Program-made: the position numbers and the translations under genes
Assembly (NCBI RefSeq): GCF_001884235.1
Contig: NZ_MAOI01000075.1
Coordinates: forward strand, 62,001 to 126,000
DNA: 64,000 nucleotides
Origin: Bacillus paramycoides
GTDB lineage: Bacteria; Bacillota; Bacilli; Bacillales; Bacillaceae_G
Direction: 5' to 3'
The notes under the pieces: generated by a model
Told to the model about the DNA's origin: nothing
Database searches by the model: none
Seen by the model: the letters and a program-made list of their open reading frames with translations, nothing else
In this document: positions 53,285-62,786 of the stretch, in pieces
How the letters are laid out: every line of letters starts with the position of its first letter
Position numbering within the stretch: position 1 is the first letter of the stretch

Positions 53285-54046
53285 TTATCTTTCTTGGTTA
53301 TCATAATAGGTTTTATCTGCGTATTTTTTATCATTTCCTTTTAGATAGGCTAAGATTACTTTTGGATTTTTAAGTAAAGCCCAGTCTCCATATTTATCAA
53401 ATCTTCTGCATGAAGTTATCATTCCATTTTTAATTGTACCGAATTTCTTATTATGTTGCTTTCCCAATTCTTTTAACCGTTTAGCGAAATCTGCATCTTC
53501 TGCCATAAGCATATTTTCATTAAATCCGTTGATTGCCATAAAGTCTTTTTTATAGCACCAAAAAACCCCTACAGATATAGCTCCATATTTAAAAAGTAAG
53601 GGGATTATTATTAACATTGCGGAAAGGAATATTCCTAAAGATATTCTTTCAAACTTCCCAGTTACCCCACCACCAATGTATTTACCTGAAGCTAAATATT
53701 TATCTACATTAGACAACATAGACTCTGTCATTTGGGTATCAGCGTCTATAGTAATAATTATTTCTCCACTAGCTATTTTAGCCCCTTCATTTCGGATTTT
53801 AGATAAGTTTTTATCATTATTTTTTAATGTAATACAGTTATAAGATTTTGCTATTTCCTCTGTTTTATCTGTGCAACGATTTAAAACAACTATGACTTCA
53901 GTTTGATCTTTATATGCCTCTGATGCCTTTGCAATTGAATCTAAACATTTTCTAATGTACTTTTCTTCATTGTGTGCAGGGATTATAATAGAAAACTTCA
54001 CATCTTTTTCTAGATTGACTCCTGAAGATTCGTTTGTTTCAGTCAT
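53285..54046 (-). CDS. Glycosyltransferase family 2
   Basis: The ATG at 54046 follows AAGGGGGA; 19 upstream codons lack SD. 253 residues: FSIIIPAHNEEKYIRKCLDSIAKASEAYKDQTEVIVVLNRCTDKTEEIAKSY, DxD motif TIDADTQM, and a C-terminal ALLKNPKVILAYLKGN. One hydrophobic segment at about 135-160 (FLSAMLIIIPLLFKYGAISVGVFW) could anchor it in the membrane. It probably adds a sugar to an envelope glycan. Not in an obvious operon; next gene upstream is a relic. Confidence 0.85.
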   Translation of the reverse strand: MTETNESSGVNLEKDVKFSIIIPAHNEEKYIRKCLDSIAKASEAYKDQTEVIVVLNRCTDKTEEIAKSYNCITLKNNDKNLSKIRNEGAKIASGEIIITIDADTQMTESMLSNVDKYLASGKYIGGGVTGKFERISLGIFLSAMLIIIPLLFKYGAISVGVFWCYKKDFMAINGFNENMLMAEDADFAKRLKELGKQHNKKFGTIKNGMITSCRRFDKYGDWALLKNPKVILAYLKGNDKKYADKTYYDNQER

Positions 54047-54202
54047 AATATTCCCCCTTATTTTATAAAGAAAATATCTATTACACATTACATATATTAA
54101 CATTTATTAGGATGTATTATAGAAACTGAAGTTAAAAAACAACTTAAATTGTAGTGGATTAGTGTATCTCAATGATTCTACATGGAATGTATATAAACTG
54201 AA

Positions 54203-54246
54203 CACAAAAGAAACCCTTCTAATTCGTTTAGAGGGATTTCTTTTGT
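54203..54246. terminator. Hairpin downstream of the CPBP relic
   Basis: ACAAAAGAAACCCT pairs with AGGG-A-TTTCTTTTGT with one extra base; T-run weak. It lies between the GT2 gene and the relic at 54425. Confidence 0.5.
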
Positions 54247-54303
54247 TTATAAGGAGGTAGCCACATCGCTATTAAGTTTGAATTTCATAGTGCCCCCAAA
54301 ACG

Positions 54304-54354
54304 AAAAAACGTTATTCTCTCTGTAGAAATATACAGGAAGAATAGCGTTTTTTT
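54304..54354. terminator. Terminator-like hairpin of the AAAAAACG(C/T)TAT family
   Basis: AAAAAACGTTATTCT pairs with AGAATAGCGTTTTTT with a G-T pair. Related to 45973-46033 and 54621-54669. Confidence 0.6.
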
Positions 54355-54424
54355 TACCTCTTCTATTAAATGTGCATGCTATGTTTACATATGATATGAT
54401 GCCTGTATTAACCCTTTATTATTA

Positions 54425-54595
54425 CTAAAGTGGGAAGTATACCAAAATAACATGATGAATACCCTGTCCCAAAGCGTGTACAATCATCGCATATTGTAAT
54501 CCTAGATTCTGGTACACCCAACCAAAAACCATTCCCAAAATGCTATAGAGTAAGAAGCTGCGTACCATGATAAGGTTGTTCAGACCGCCAAACAT
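54425..54595 (-). pseudogene. C-terminal relic of a CPBP-family intramembrane metalloprotease
   Basis: 56 codons: FGGLNNLIMVRSFLLYSILG..., then GMVFGWVYQNLGLQYAMIVHALGQGIHHVILVYFPL. GWVYQ(x)GLQYAMIVHAL matches the last conserved block of CAAX/CPBP proteases. The N-terminal two thirds with the EExxxR motif are absent. No SD precedes the first ATG. A remnant. Confidence 0.7.
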
Positions 54596-54620
54596 CGTAA
54601 TTGTTGCATTATTTTTAAAT

Positions 54621-54669
54621 AAAAAAACGTTATCTTTTCTTGCAACAATATAAAAAGATAACGTTTTTT
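54621..54669. terminator. Terminator-like hairpin, third of the family
   Basis: AAAAAACGTTATCTTTT pairs with AAAAGATAACGTTTTTT around a 14-base loop. Confidence 0.7.
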
Positions 54670-54782
54670 CTTTACTATGATAAAAGTTGGATATTTAAGA
54701 GTGTAACTAATCGCTTACTAACAACCTTTTCAGAGAAGGTAAAATGCCCCTCTACTATCAGTTAACATCTATTCATTTGTAA

Positions 54783-55619
54783 TCAGTCCTTTAGAAATGA
54801 TAGCAGTGCTTCATTAAATTCTTTGGCATGTGTTGCATTTAACCCATGTGGACCACCCTTTATTAAAGCTACCTTAGAATTAGGAATTGCTTCATGTGTT
54901 AGCTTCCCACTATATTCAAATGGAACAGTTGCATCTGAATCACCATGAATAACAAGGGTAGGTATATTAAACTTGGCTAAATCTCCTCTGAAGTCCGTTT
55001 TGCTGAAAGCAGCAATACAATCTAGTGTTCCTTTAGGCGATGCACCCGCTGCAATATCCCTATTGTAAAGTCGGAATGGTTCACTGACTAAGTCAGTTCG
55101 ATCTCCAGCAGCAAAAAATCCTCTCGTAAACTCATCAAGAAATGCTAGACGATCATTTTTTACTCCATTTTCAAATCCTTGAATTGCTGCATCATCTAAT
55201 ACTCCCTCAGGATGATCTACTGACTTGTAAAGAAATGGTGGTACAGCTCCTGCAAATACAGCCTTTTCTACTCTATTTGTTCCATAGTTTCCGATATAGC
55301 GAGCTACTTCTCCACCCCCCATTGAAAATCCGACCAGTGTGACATCTTGGAGATCCATATGCTCTAGTAACAGATGTAAATCAGTAGCAAACGTATCATA
55401 GTCATAACCGTTCCATGGCTGAGAAGATTTTCCGAACCCTCGACGGTCATAAGTTATGACTCTGTATCCAGCCTCAACGAGAGCAGGAACTTGGTATTCC
55501 CATGATCGACCGCTTAATGGCCAACCGTGAATTAGTACTACCGGCTTCCCTGTACCATGATCCTCATAATATAACTCAATAGGTGTTTGATTTTCGGTTC
55601 CTACAGTAATTTTTGCCAT
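54783..55619 (-). CDS. Alpha/beta-fold hydrolase (non-heme chloroperoxidase-like)
   Basis: The ATG at 55619 follows TTGGAGGTAG; 15 upstream codons lack an SD. 278 residues: PVVLIHGWPLSGRSWEYQVPALVEAGYRVITYDRRGFGKSSQPWNGYDYDTFATDLHLLLEHMDLQDVTLVGFSMGGGEVARY. Triad Ser in GFSMGG, Asp in DSDATVP, His in GGPHGLN. The family includes non-heme chloroperoxidases and esterases; halogenation is not implied. It is divergent from the isochorismatase operon and may share its control region. Confidence 0.9.
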   Translation of the reverse strand: MAKITVGTENQTPIELYYEDHGTGKPVVLIHGWPLSGRSWEYQVPALVEAGYRVITYDRRGFGKSSQPWNGYDYDTFATDLHLLLEHMDLQDVTLVGFSMGGGEVARYIGNYGTNRVEKAVFAGAVPPFLYKSVDHPEGVLDDAAIQGFENGVKNDRLAFLDEFTRGFFAAGDRTDLVSEPFRLYNRDIAAGASPKGTLDCIAAFSKTDFRGDLAKFNIPTLVIHGDSDATVPFEYSGKLTHEAIPNSKVALIKGGPHGLNATHAKEFNEALLSFLKD

Positions 55620-56048
55620 TCTTCTACCTCCAAAAATTATTTTGATATATTTCCTTTTCTTCAATAATCCAAATGAATCTCGTAACCTATTTATGCACGT
55701 TTATGTTGTGGACTCTAAGCATGAAACTCTATTGTTCCGATGAATTCATTTTCTGTTTTTGTAACAATTCTCCATCTAATACCTTTTTCATCATGAAATA
55801 ATTGCTGAACATTCCTCATATTCAATTCTAATAACAAAAATAGGTGACTATCAATATTGTTCTATCTATAGGATGTATAGGTAAAACCAATCAATTTTAT
55901 GGTAAAAATAACTATAGTTACCACCTATACAAATTATAGATAATTTAGAATTGATTAATGAATTGGTTTTCAAATACTATAAATTTGTATAGCGCTTCAT
56001 GTTCTGTGAATGCTGCTATAACTAATATAACGAAAAGAGGAATACATA
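55620..56048. other. Divergent control region of the hydrolase and isochorismatase operons
   Basis: No gene. TGTATAGGT (55874-55882) and ACCTATACA (55923-55931) form a 9-bp inverted pair spaced by 40 bases, with the palindrome AACTATAGTT (55910-55919) between them, typical of a shared regulator site. No start signal is proven. Confidence 0.55.
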
Positions 56049-56693
56049 ATGGCTGATCTCTATTCTCGTATTAACAAAGATGATGCTGTCGTTCTTTTAG
56101 TAGATCATCAAACTGGTCTTATGTCCGGACTAGTACGTGACTATGGTGTTGATGAATTCAAGAACAATGTTTTAGCTCTTGCTCACACTGCTAAGTTTTT
56201 TGATTTACCAGTTATTTTAACAACAAGCTTTGAAAACGGACCTAACGGACCTTTAATGCAAGAATTGGTTGATCTCTTTCCTCACGCACCAAAAATAGCT
56301 CGACCTGGACAAATTAACGCATGGGATAATGATGATTTTGTAAAAGCAATCGAAGAAACTGGAAAAAAACAACTTATCATCGCGGGCGTAGTTACGGATG
56401 TTTGCGTTGCTTTCCCGGCACTTTCCGCTATAAAAGCTGGATATGAAGTATTTGCTGTTACCGATGCTTCAGGAACTTTCAGTAAACAAGTTGCAGATGC
56501 TGCCAATACGCGTATGGCACATAGTGGCGTACAACTTATGAACTGGTTTAGCGTAGCGTGCGAATTACAACGCGATTGGCGCAACGATGTCGAAGGTTTT
56601 GGCAATTTGCTTGCTAGTAATCTTCCAGGTTATCAAAATATAATTGGAAGCTATAGGGGCGCTCAGCGAGATCTTAGTAAACAAAATGCATAA
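56049..56693 (+). CDS. Isochorismatase-family hydrolase (YcaC-type)
   Basis: 214 residues. ALVLLVDHQTGLMSGLVRD-type start (VVLLVDHQTGLM), K in GKKQLIIAG, and Cys in VVTDVCVAFPAL form the D-K-C triad of the isochorismatase-like amidohydrolases. The C-terminal extension (LQRDWRNDVEGFGNLL) is typical for YcaC. The true substrate is unknown. ATG start after AAAAGAGG. First gene of a plus-strand unit; the second isochorismatase follows about 200 bases later. Confidence 0.9.
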   Translation: MADLYSRINKDDAVVLLVDHQTGLMSGLVRDYGVDEFKNNVLALAHTAKFFDLPVILTTSFENGPNGPLMQELVDLFPHAPKIARPGQINAWDNDDFVKAIEETGKKQLIIAGVVTDVCVAFPALSAIKAGYEVFAVTDASGTFSKQVADAANTRMAHSGVQLMNWFSVACELQRDWRNDVEGFGNLLASNLPGYQNIIGSYRGAQRDLSKQNA

Positions 56694-56890
56694 ATTTATT
56701 CCTAAGAAATAGCTATAAATCACTTTTTTTAAAGTGGATAGTATAAATTTAGCGCTGAATTAATCAGCAATCTCTTTTAAATTAAACAGTATAACAAAGC
56801 TTTTATTTTTACGATTACAGTTTAAATTAACAGAAAATAAATTATTTTCAAGAACTTAATTTGAAACAATTAAAAAAGGAGCGTTTTATT

Positions 56891-57535
56891 ATGAGTAATT
56901 TAGAATTGTTAAATCCTGAGAACAGTGCATTAATTTTGATCGATTTTCAGCCTCAAATGACTTTTGGAGTTGCAAGTATTGACAGACAAACATTGATGAA
57001 TAACGTTATGCTGCTTGCTAAATCAGCAAAAACTTTTAACGTACCTACTATTCTTACTACAGTTGAAACACGCAGCTTTTCTGGTTATTTTTGGCCACAA
57101 ATTCTTGACATATTCCCAAACCATGAAATTATAGAACGTAGTTCAATGAACTCTTGGGAAGATCCAAAATTTGTTGAGGCAGTTAAAGCAACGGGTAGAA
57201 AGAAATTAATATTTGCAGCACTTTGGACTGAAGTTTGCCTTGCATTCCCTGTGCTTGAAGCAATTAAAGCTGGCTATGAGGTTTATGCAGTTGATGATGC
57301 TTCAGGTGGTACTAGTTTGACAGCACATAACGCTGCTATGCGTCGTGTAGAACAAGCTGGTGCAATTCCAGTGACAGCAATTCAAGTTTTACTTGAATAC
57401 CAACGTGACTGGGCACACAAAGACACTTATGATGCTGTTATGGAAATTGTGAAAGAACACACTGGCGCTTATGGTCAAGGCGTAGAATACGCATATACTA
57501 TGGTGCATGGCGCGCTTCCAAGCAGGAAAATATGA
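56891..57535 (+). CDS. Second isochorismatase-family hydrolase
   Basis: The ATG at 56891 follows AAAAGGAG (eight bases); ten upstream codons are open but unlikely. 214 residues: NSALILIDFQPQMTFGVASID, K in GRKKLIFAALW, Cys in TEVCLAFPVLEAIKAGYEVYAVDDASGG. It is a paralogue of 56049-56693 but with a W-T before the catalytic E-V-C. Its stop overlaps the next start by ATGA, showing translational coupling to the monooxygenase. Confidence 0.9.
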   Translation: MSNLELLNPENSALILIDFQPQMTFGVASIDRQTLMNNVMLLAKSAKTFNVPTILTTVETRSFSGYFWPQILDIFPNHEIIERSSMNSWEDPKFVEAVKATGRKKLIFAALWTEVCLAFPVLEAIKAGYEVYAVDDASGGTSLTAHNAAMRRVEQAGAIPVTAIQVLLEYQRDWAHKDTYDAVMEIVKEHTGAYGQGVEYAYTMVHGALPSRKI

Positions 57536-58125
57536 ACCAAGAAAGAGTAGCTGGCAGAGAAACTCATACAGTGAACACGATGGATGCTGGCGGTCCAGTA
57601 ACAACGATTGTTATATGGGAAATTCAAGAAGGTAGAGAAAAACAGTTTGAAACATGGAGACATGAAATCGAAGCTGCCGCTACTAAATTTCCAGGGCATT
57701 TAGGCGTAAATCTAATAGTCCCCAATAACGGATCCAGGGAGTATACTGTTATTTTTCGCTTTGATACGTATGAGCATCTACGTACTTGGCAAGAATCAGA
57801 TATTCGTCGAGAATTGTTAAAAAAGGCAGAACAATTTCAAGCCACTAATCCAACTTACAAAACTGAAAGCAGTTTGGCTTATTGGTTTGTTACTCCGAAA
57901 ACGCCAGTTCCACCGCCAAAATGGAAAATGTCTATTGTTACCCTTCTGGGTGTATGGCCTCTTAGCATGTTGGTTCCTAAAGTGATAGGACCTATTATAA
58001 AAAATATGAATCCTATTATGTCAGCTCTTTTTGTTTCTGTATGTATAGTGTCCTTACTATCATGGGTAGTCATGCCGATTCTCGGTAAAACATTTCATCC
58101 ATGGTTACATAATAATAGGAAGTAG
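57532..58125 (+). CDS. Antibiotic-biosynthesis-monooxygenase-domain protein with C-terminal membrane helices
   Basis: 197 residues. ABM domain (~22-110): VTTIVIWEIQEGREKQFETWRHEIEAAATKFPGHLGVNLI and YTVIFRFDTYEHLRTWQESD. After a proline-rich linker (PKTPVPPPKW), two membrane helices (SIVTLLGVWPLSMLVPKVIG; ALFVSVCIVSLLSWVVMPIL). ABM proteins are cofactor-free monooxygenases; membrane anchoring is seen in a subset. Coupled to the preceding isochorismatase by a 4-base overlap, and 13 bases before the amidohydrolase. Confidence 0.88.
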   Translation: MNQERVAGRETHTVNTMDAGGPVTTIVIWEIQEGREKQFETWRHEIEAAATKFPGHLGVNLIVPNNGSREYTVIFRFDTYEHLRTWQESDIRRELLKKAEQFQATNPTYKTESSLAYWFVTPKTPVPPPKWKMSIVTLLGVWPLSMLVPKVIGPIIKNMNPIMSALFVSVCIVSLLSWVVMPILGKTFHPWLHNNRK

Positions 58126-58138
58126 ATGAGGTGTGAAC

Positions 58139-59974
58139 ATGAATTTACCGGATATGATCTTATATAACGGAAAAATCACTACCCTTGACCCATCTCACCC
58201 TGAGGTATCGGCTATCGCCATAACTGATGGTTTAGTCACTGCAGTAGGTGGAGATGAGCTTCTTGATAGTGCCACAGAAAAAACCAAAAAAATAGACCTT
58301 AAAAGAAAGAGAGCTATTCCGGGCTTGAATGACTCTCATATACACGTCATTCGTGGAGGTCTTCATTATAATATGGAATTGCGCTGGGAAGGTGTGCCAT
58401 CACTTGCTATTGCTCTGGAAATGCTCAGAGAGCAAGCAAGGCGTACACCTGCTCCTCAGTGGGTAAGAGTAGTTGGAGGTTGGTCTGAATTTCAATTTAA
58501 AGAGAGACGGATGCCAACTTTGGAAGAGATTAATGCTGTTTCTGAAGACACGCCTGTCTTTGTGCTACATCTTTACGATAGAGCACTGGTAAATCGTGCA
58601 GGGCTGCGTGCACTGGGATACACAAAAGATACCCCAGACCCTCCAGGCTGTTTAATTGAGCGGGATAAACGAGGTAATCCAACGGGGCTTTTAATTGCCA
58701 ATCCTAACGCTTCTATTCTTTATTCAAGTTTGGGTAGAGCTCCAATACTTAATTTTGATGACCAGATTAACTCAACTCGCCATTTTATGCGCGAATTAAA
58801 TAGATTAGGTATTACAAGTGCCATTGACGCAGGTGGTGGGTTCCAAAATTATCCTGATGATTACAAAGTTGTTGAACATTTAGCCGAGAAGGAACAATTA
58901 ACTTTACGTATTGCGTATAATCTATTTACGCAAAATCCAAATCATGAATATGAAGACTTTGCTTCATGGGCAAAAATTGTTTCTCCGGGTCAAGGAAATG
59001 ATAAGTATAAAATGAATGGTGCCGGAGAAATGTTAGTATTCTCTGCAGCCGATTTTGAAAAATTTCAAATGCCGAGGCCCGAACTAGCTACGATGATGGA
59101 AGCTGACTTAAAGAAAGTAATTTCTCTATTGGTGGAAAACCGTTGGCCATTCCGTTTACATGCAACTTATGACGAGTCAATAACACGTTTCTTAAATGTT
59201 TTTGAGGAAGTCAACAGAGAAATTCCTTTTAATGGTCTACGCTGGTGGTTTGACCATGCAGAAACAATCTCGGATCGTAGCATGGAACGTGTTAAGGCTT
59301 TAAATGGGGGTATTGCCATCCAAGACCGCATGGCTTTCCAAGGTGAATACTTTGTTGATTTATACGGAAAGGAAGCTGCAAAGCGAACTCCTCCGATTTA
59401 TCGTATGCTAGACCTGGGTATACCTGTTGGCGCCGGTAGTGATGCAACCAGGGTTTCCAGCTATAACCCTTGGGTTGCTCTTTACTGGATGGTTGCCGGA
59501 AAAACTATTGGTGGTCTTTCGATATACGATGAAAAAAATAAACTTGACAGAAAAGTAGCCCTGGAACTATATTCCAAAGGAAGTGCGTGGTTCTCTGGTG
59601 ACGAAGGTAAAAAGGGAACCCTTGCAGTAGGTCAGTTTGCTGATATTGCTGTATTATCTGCTGACTACTTTACTGTACCAGAAGAAGAAATCAAAGACCT
59701 TGAATCATTACTCACCATTATGGGTGGGCAGGTTGTTTATGGAAATGATGAATTTAAAAATTTATCACCTGAATTGCCGCCAGCATCACCTGATTGGGCA
59801 CCGACGGGAGTTTATGGTTATGGTGGTGCTAACCTAGCCCACAATATACTTTCTCACGATACCCATGATCACAAATTACATAGTTGCAGTAACCCTCTCC
59901 ATCAACACACTCATACCGTAATAGGAAAAGATGGAACTAAATGGGGTATTGGTTGTACTTGCTTTGCTTTCTAA
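58139..59974 (+). CDS. Amidohydrolase (YtcJ-like) with His/Cys-rich C-tail
   Basis: ATG at 58139 after TGAGGTG. 611 residues: NDSHIHVIRGG (metal HxH), YDRALVNRAGLRALG, HATYDESITRFLNVFEEV and SDATRVSSYNPWVALYW (final metal Asp). This is the YtcJ branch of the amidohydrolase superfamily. The last 40 residues (HDTHDHKLHSCSNPLHQHTHTV and GIGCTCF) form a His/Cys cluster unusual for the family, perhaps metal storage or chaperone. It closes an operon of two isochorismatases and a monooxygenase. Confidence 0.88.
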   Translation: MNLPDMILYNGKITTLDPSHPEVSAIAITDGLVTAVGGDELLDSATEKTKKIDLKRKRAIPGLNDSHIHVIRGGLHYNMELRWEGVPSLAIALEMLREQARRTPAPQWVRVVGGWSEFQFKERRMPTLEEINAVSEDTPVFVLHLYDRALVNRAGLRALGYTKDTPDPPGCLIERDKRGNPTGLLIANPNASILYSSLGRAPILNFDDQINSTRHFMRELNRLGITSAIDAGGGFQNYPDDYKVVEHLAEKEQLTLRIAYNLFTQNPNHEYEDFASWAKIVSPGQGNDKYKMNGAGEMLVFSAADFEKFQMPRPELATMMEADLKKVISLLVENRWPFRLHATYDESITRFLNVFEEVNREIPFNGLRWWFDHAETISDRSMERVKALNGGIAIQDRMAFQGEYFVDLYGKEAAKRTPPIYRMLDLGIPVGAGSDATRVSSYNPWVALYWMVAGKTIGGLSIYDEKNKLDRKVALELYSKGSAWFSGDEGKKGTLAVGQFADIAVLSADYFTVPEEEIKDLESLLTIMGGQVVYGNDEFKNLSPELPPASPDWAPTGVYGYGGANLAHNILSHDTHDHKLHSCSNPLHQHTHTVIGKDGTKWGIGCTCFAF

Positions 59975-59979
59975 GTCCG

Positions 59980-60010
59980 AACCACCGGTATAATGTCGGT
60001 GGTTTTCTTT
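59980..60010 (+). terminator. Terminator of the isochorismatase operon
   Basis: AACCACCG pairs with CGGTGGTT and is followed by TTCTTT. Confidence 0.85.
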
Positions 60011-60414
60011 CTACAATAAGGGTTTGGGGCCGAAGACGGAGCCAAATAGTAATGGTATTAAGATCATAATGGTAATATGGGCTCTGGTGCAAATAATATG
60101 TAGATTCGAAATAGCAGTGTATCCCTAACGTAATCTATTACTATGCGGTAAGACCGAAGAGTTGATTGATTAACTTGACTTGTTTTTGGCAGACTTCTCT
60201 CCTTGCAAAGCCTGCCCTTTTTATATCCGCTATCTTAATCTCCTATTTTATACCAAGGAATGCAAATAAGAAACCTGAAGGATTTGTTTTCTCTTGTTTT
60301 ATTAAAATTGGAGTAATATTTAATAAAAAAGACTTACCTATTTTCTATATTATTCCTTCTTTCAATCACCACATATTTCTAGCGTACTATTAACTATAAG
60401 AAGGGAGTGCAGAA
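60011..60414. other. Intergenic region before ltrA
   Basis: No convincing gene; a 75-codon plus-strand frame at 60166-60393 has no SD. The LtrA SD is AAGGGAG just before 60415. Confidence 0.5.
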
Positions 60415-61506
60415 ATGGAAGAAAAGAAAGTGACCTGGTTAGAACTCTTTTATGATTTGTTATTTGTGGCGGCGGTGACGGCTGCGACTCATGTTTTACT
60501 TCATGTTGAGGATGGTCATATCCATGCAGAGTATTTAGTAAAGTTTGTCTTAATTTTTATTCCGATCTGGTGGTCTTGGGTAGGGCAAACCATCTTTGTT
60601 AACCGGTTTGGAAAAGATTTATTTCATCAACGAATCTTTTTGATCCTGCAAATGTTTTTTGTCCTAATAATGACATCAAGCTTATCAGCTGATTTTGATC
60701 CTTATTATCTTTCTTTTTTAATTGGCTATATTGGATTAAGGGCCGTGACTGCAATCCAATATCTTGTTGTCCAGCGTATAGAAGAGGGAGCTCGAAAAAA
60801 AGCAGCACTCTTTTTAGGAAGATATTTTTGGATTGGAATCGGTATTTCATTATTATCCGTCTTTTTTGATTCTTGGATTCGATATGCTGCGTTGTATTTA
60901 GGAATTCTTATCGATATTATTGTCCCACTGCTTGGAAGAAAGTGTTTAGAAAAGGTTCCGACAAATACAGCTCACTTGTTAGAGAGATTTGGTCTATTTT
61001 CCATTATTCTCTTTGGGGAAGCTCTTATAAGCACTCTTGTGGTCATTCAACCTAAACAAGGAAATTGGGATTCAATAAGCTTTGCGATCATTTCATTTAT
61101 CCTCATTATTTCGATGTGGTGGCAATATTTCGATAACATGGAGAAGAAACTCGACAAGTCTAGACAAACTTCCGGTCAAATTATAATTTACGGTCATCTG
61201 TTTATTTTAATGTCTTTGAGTATGGTTGCAGCATCCATTAGACTATTATTTTTACATGAGGTCTATTATTCTTTTATCCTATATTTTGTTTTTGGTTCTG
61301 TATTGCTCTATTTCCTGTCAACTACAATTGTTTTTCATCAATACAGGTTTGAACAACACCGTTTGAAAATTTATCATTTATGCTTGTTTTTAGGGATTTT
61401 AGCAATCTTTTTTGTTATAAATTTGATTGTAGTAGTACCAAATATTGTGATAATAGGACAATTAACTCTATTTTTTATCATCTATGCTAAATTAACAACT
61501 ACATAA
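60415..61506 (+). CDS. Low-temperature-requirement A family (LtrA) membrane protein
   Basis: 363 residues, about ten membrane segments. TWLELFYDLLFVAAVTAATH matches the LtrA signature ELFYDLVFV, followed by HHHH-like loops and the central GLFSIILFGEALISTLV. LtrA is needed for low-temperature growth in Listeria; biochemical role unknown. ATG start after AAGGGAG. Its own terminator follows; single gene. Confidence 0.9.
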   Translation: MEEKKVTWLELFYDLLFVAAVTAATHVLLHVEDGHIHAEYLVKFVLIFIPIWWSWVGQTIFVNRFGKDLFHQRIFLILQMFFVLIMTSSLSADFDPYYLSFLIGYIGLRAVTAIQYLVVQRIEEGARKKAALFLGRYFWIGIGISLLSVFFDSWIRYAALYLGILIDIIVPLLGRKCLEKVPTNTAHLLERFGLFSIILFGEALISTLVVIQPKQGNWDSISFAIISFILIISMWWQYFDNMEKKLDKSRQTSGQIIIYGHLFILMSLSMVAASIRLLFLHEVYYSFILYFVFGSVLLYFLSTTIVFHQYRFEQHRLKIYHLCLFLGILAIFFVINLIVVVPNIVIIGQLTLFFIIYAKLTTT

Positions 61507-61521
61507 ATAAAAGCATCAAAT

Positions 61522-61556
61522 AAACCAGTATCAAACTATAATACTGGTTTATATAT
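61522..61556 (+). terminator. Terminator after ltrA
   Basis: AAACCAGTAT pairs with ATACTGGTTT and is followed by an AT-run. Confidence 0.7.
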
Positions 61557-61687
61557 ATATGTGTTGATAACTTTTACATTTGACATTAAATCCACTGCCT
61601 TTGACTTTAATGTAGGTCTCATCCCAAGATTTATAGATTACTTTCGATTTTTCTGATTTTTTCGTACTAGAATCATTAATGTTTCTA

Positions 61688-62566
61688 TTATACTGATACT
61701 TTTTCAGGAACATTTAACTTCTGCATAAAGATACGTGCTGCAAAACTTAAAAATTTATCATCAAAGTGAATAAGATTAATATCTTGACTTGGTGTTGGAT
61801 CAACAATACGAACTATGCTCAAGGAATCATTATTAACAAAATCAACCAGTGAGAGTGGTATTATGGCAACCCCATGTCCATTGCATACAAGGCTCAATAG
61901 AGAAATAGAAGATTTTGTTTCTATATTTGCTTCAGATAAAGATAACCCTAAACTTTCACAATATATCTTAATTGATTCACGACAACTACATGAAACCATT
62001 ATTCTACTCAGCCCTGCTAATTCTCGAAAAGAAACAAGTGATTTTTCATTCAAAGGATGATTTTTTGGAATTACAAGGACGAGCTCTTCGCTATACAAAA
62101 GGGTGCTTGTTAATGTGTCTGGGATTTGAGCACTACGTGTGATCCCTATATCAATATTTTTGTCAATGATTTGATTTACAGCAACTTCTGATTCTATAAT
62201 TTTTACTACGATGTTGGGATAATGTTGTTGAAACTTCATAATATAAGGTGTTAAATAAGTGAGATCTTCTAATAAACCTCCTATAGTAATCACACCTCTT
62301 TTTACACCCTTTAATTCAAAAATTTCATTATAGACCTCATCAAATTGTTGCATGATAAATCTCCCTTTATCAAATAGCAACTTACCTGCTTCTGTAATTT
62401 TGATACCTCTTCCAACTCGATGAAATAAAGGTGTATCAAGTTCACCTTCTAACACACGTATTTGTTGACTTAAAGTTGGCTGAGAAATACCTAGAACTTC
62501 CGCAGCTTTAGTAAAACTACCATTATTACAAACTTGAATAAAATACTCTAAATGACGTAATTCCAT
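61688..62566 (-). CDS. LysR-family transcriptional regulator
   Basis: 292 residues. HTH: MELRHLEYFIQVCNNGSFTKAAEVLGISQPTLSQQIRVLEGELDTPLFHRVGRGIKITEAG. Effector domain from about residue 90, with IVVKIIESEVAVNQIIDKNIDIGI and the CSCRESIKIYC Cys cluster, which is unusual and might bind metal or sense oxidants. It resembles CynR/CbbR-type regulators. ATG start with an AGGAGAG. No divergently transcribed target is intact; the neighbouring MarR gene is decayed. Confidence 0.9.
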   Translation of the reverse strand: MELRHLEYFIQVCNNGSFTKAAEVLGISQPTLSQQIRVLEGELDTPLFHRVGRGIKITEAGKLLFDKGRFIMQQFDEVYNEIFELKGVKRGVITIGGLLEDLTYLTPYIMKFQQHYPNIVVKIIESEVAVNQIIDKNIDIGITRSAQIPDTLTSTLLYSEELVLVIPKNHPLNEKSLVSFRELAGLSRIMVSCSCRESIKIYCESLGLSLSEANIETKSSISLLSLVCNGHGVAIIPLSLVDFVNNDSLSIVRIVDPTPSQDINLIHFDDKFLSFAARIFMQKLNVPEKVSV

Positions 62567-62786
62567 TCTTGATATCCACTCTCCTTTTTATGAAGGATTC
62601 ACACTTAAAAGAACACTATGTATGCATTGGCTTAACAACTATCTTTCCTGTTTATATGAATTGTAATCCCATGATTTCTTTATTTTGGATACCATTAAAT
62701 GACTACATTTATTGATTTCCCTCCCCTTATTTATTTAATTTATATTTAATTAGGATATTACTAGTTCGAGATATATGTCTGAAAAT

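Noticed and set aside
60166-60393. 75-codon plus-strand frame before ltrA
   Set aside because: No SD, no recognised domain, and composition like noncoding AT-rich DNA.
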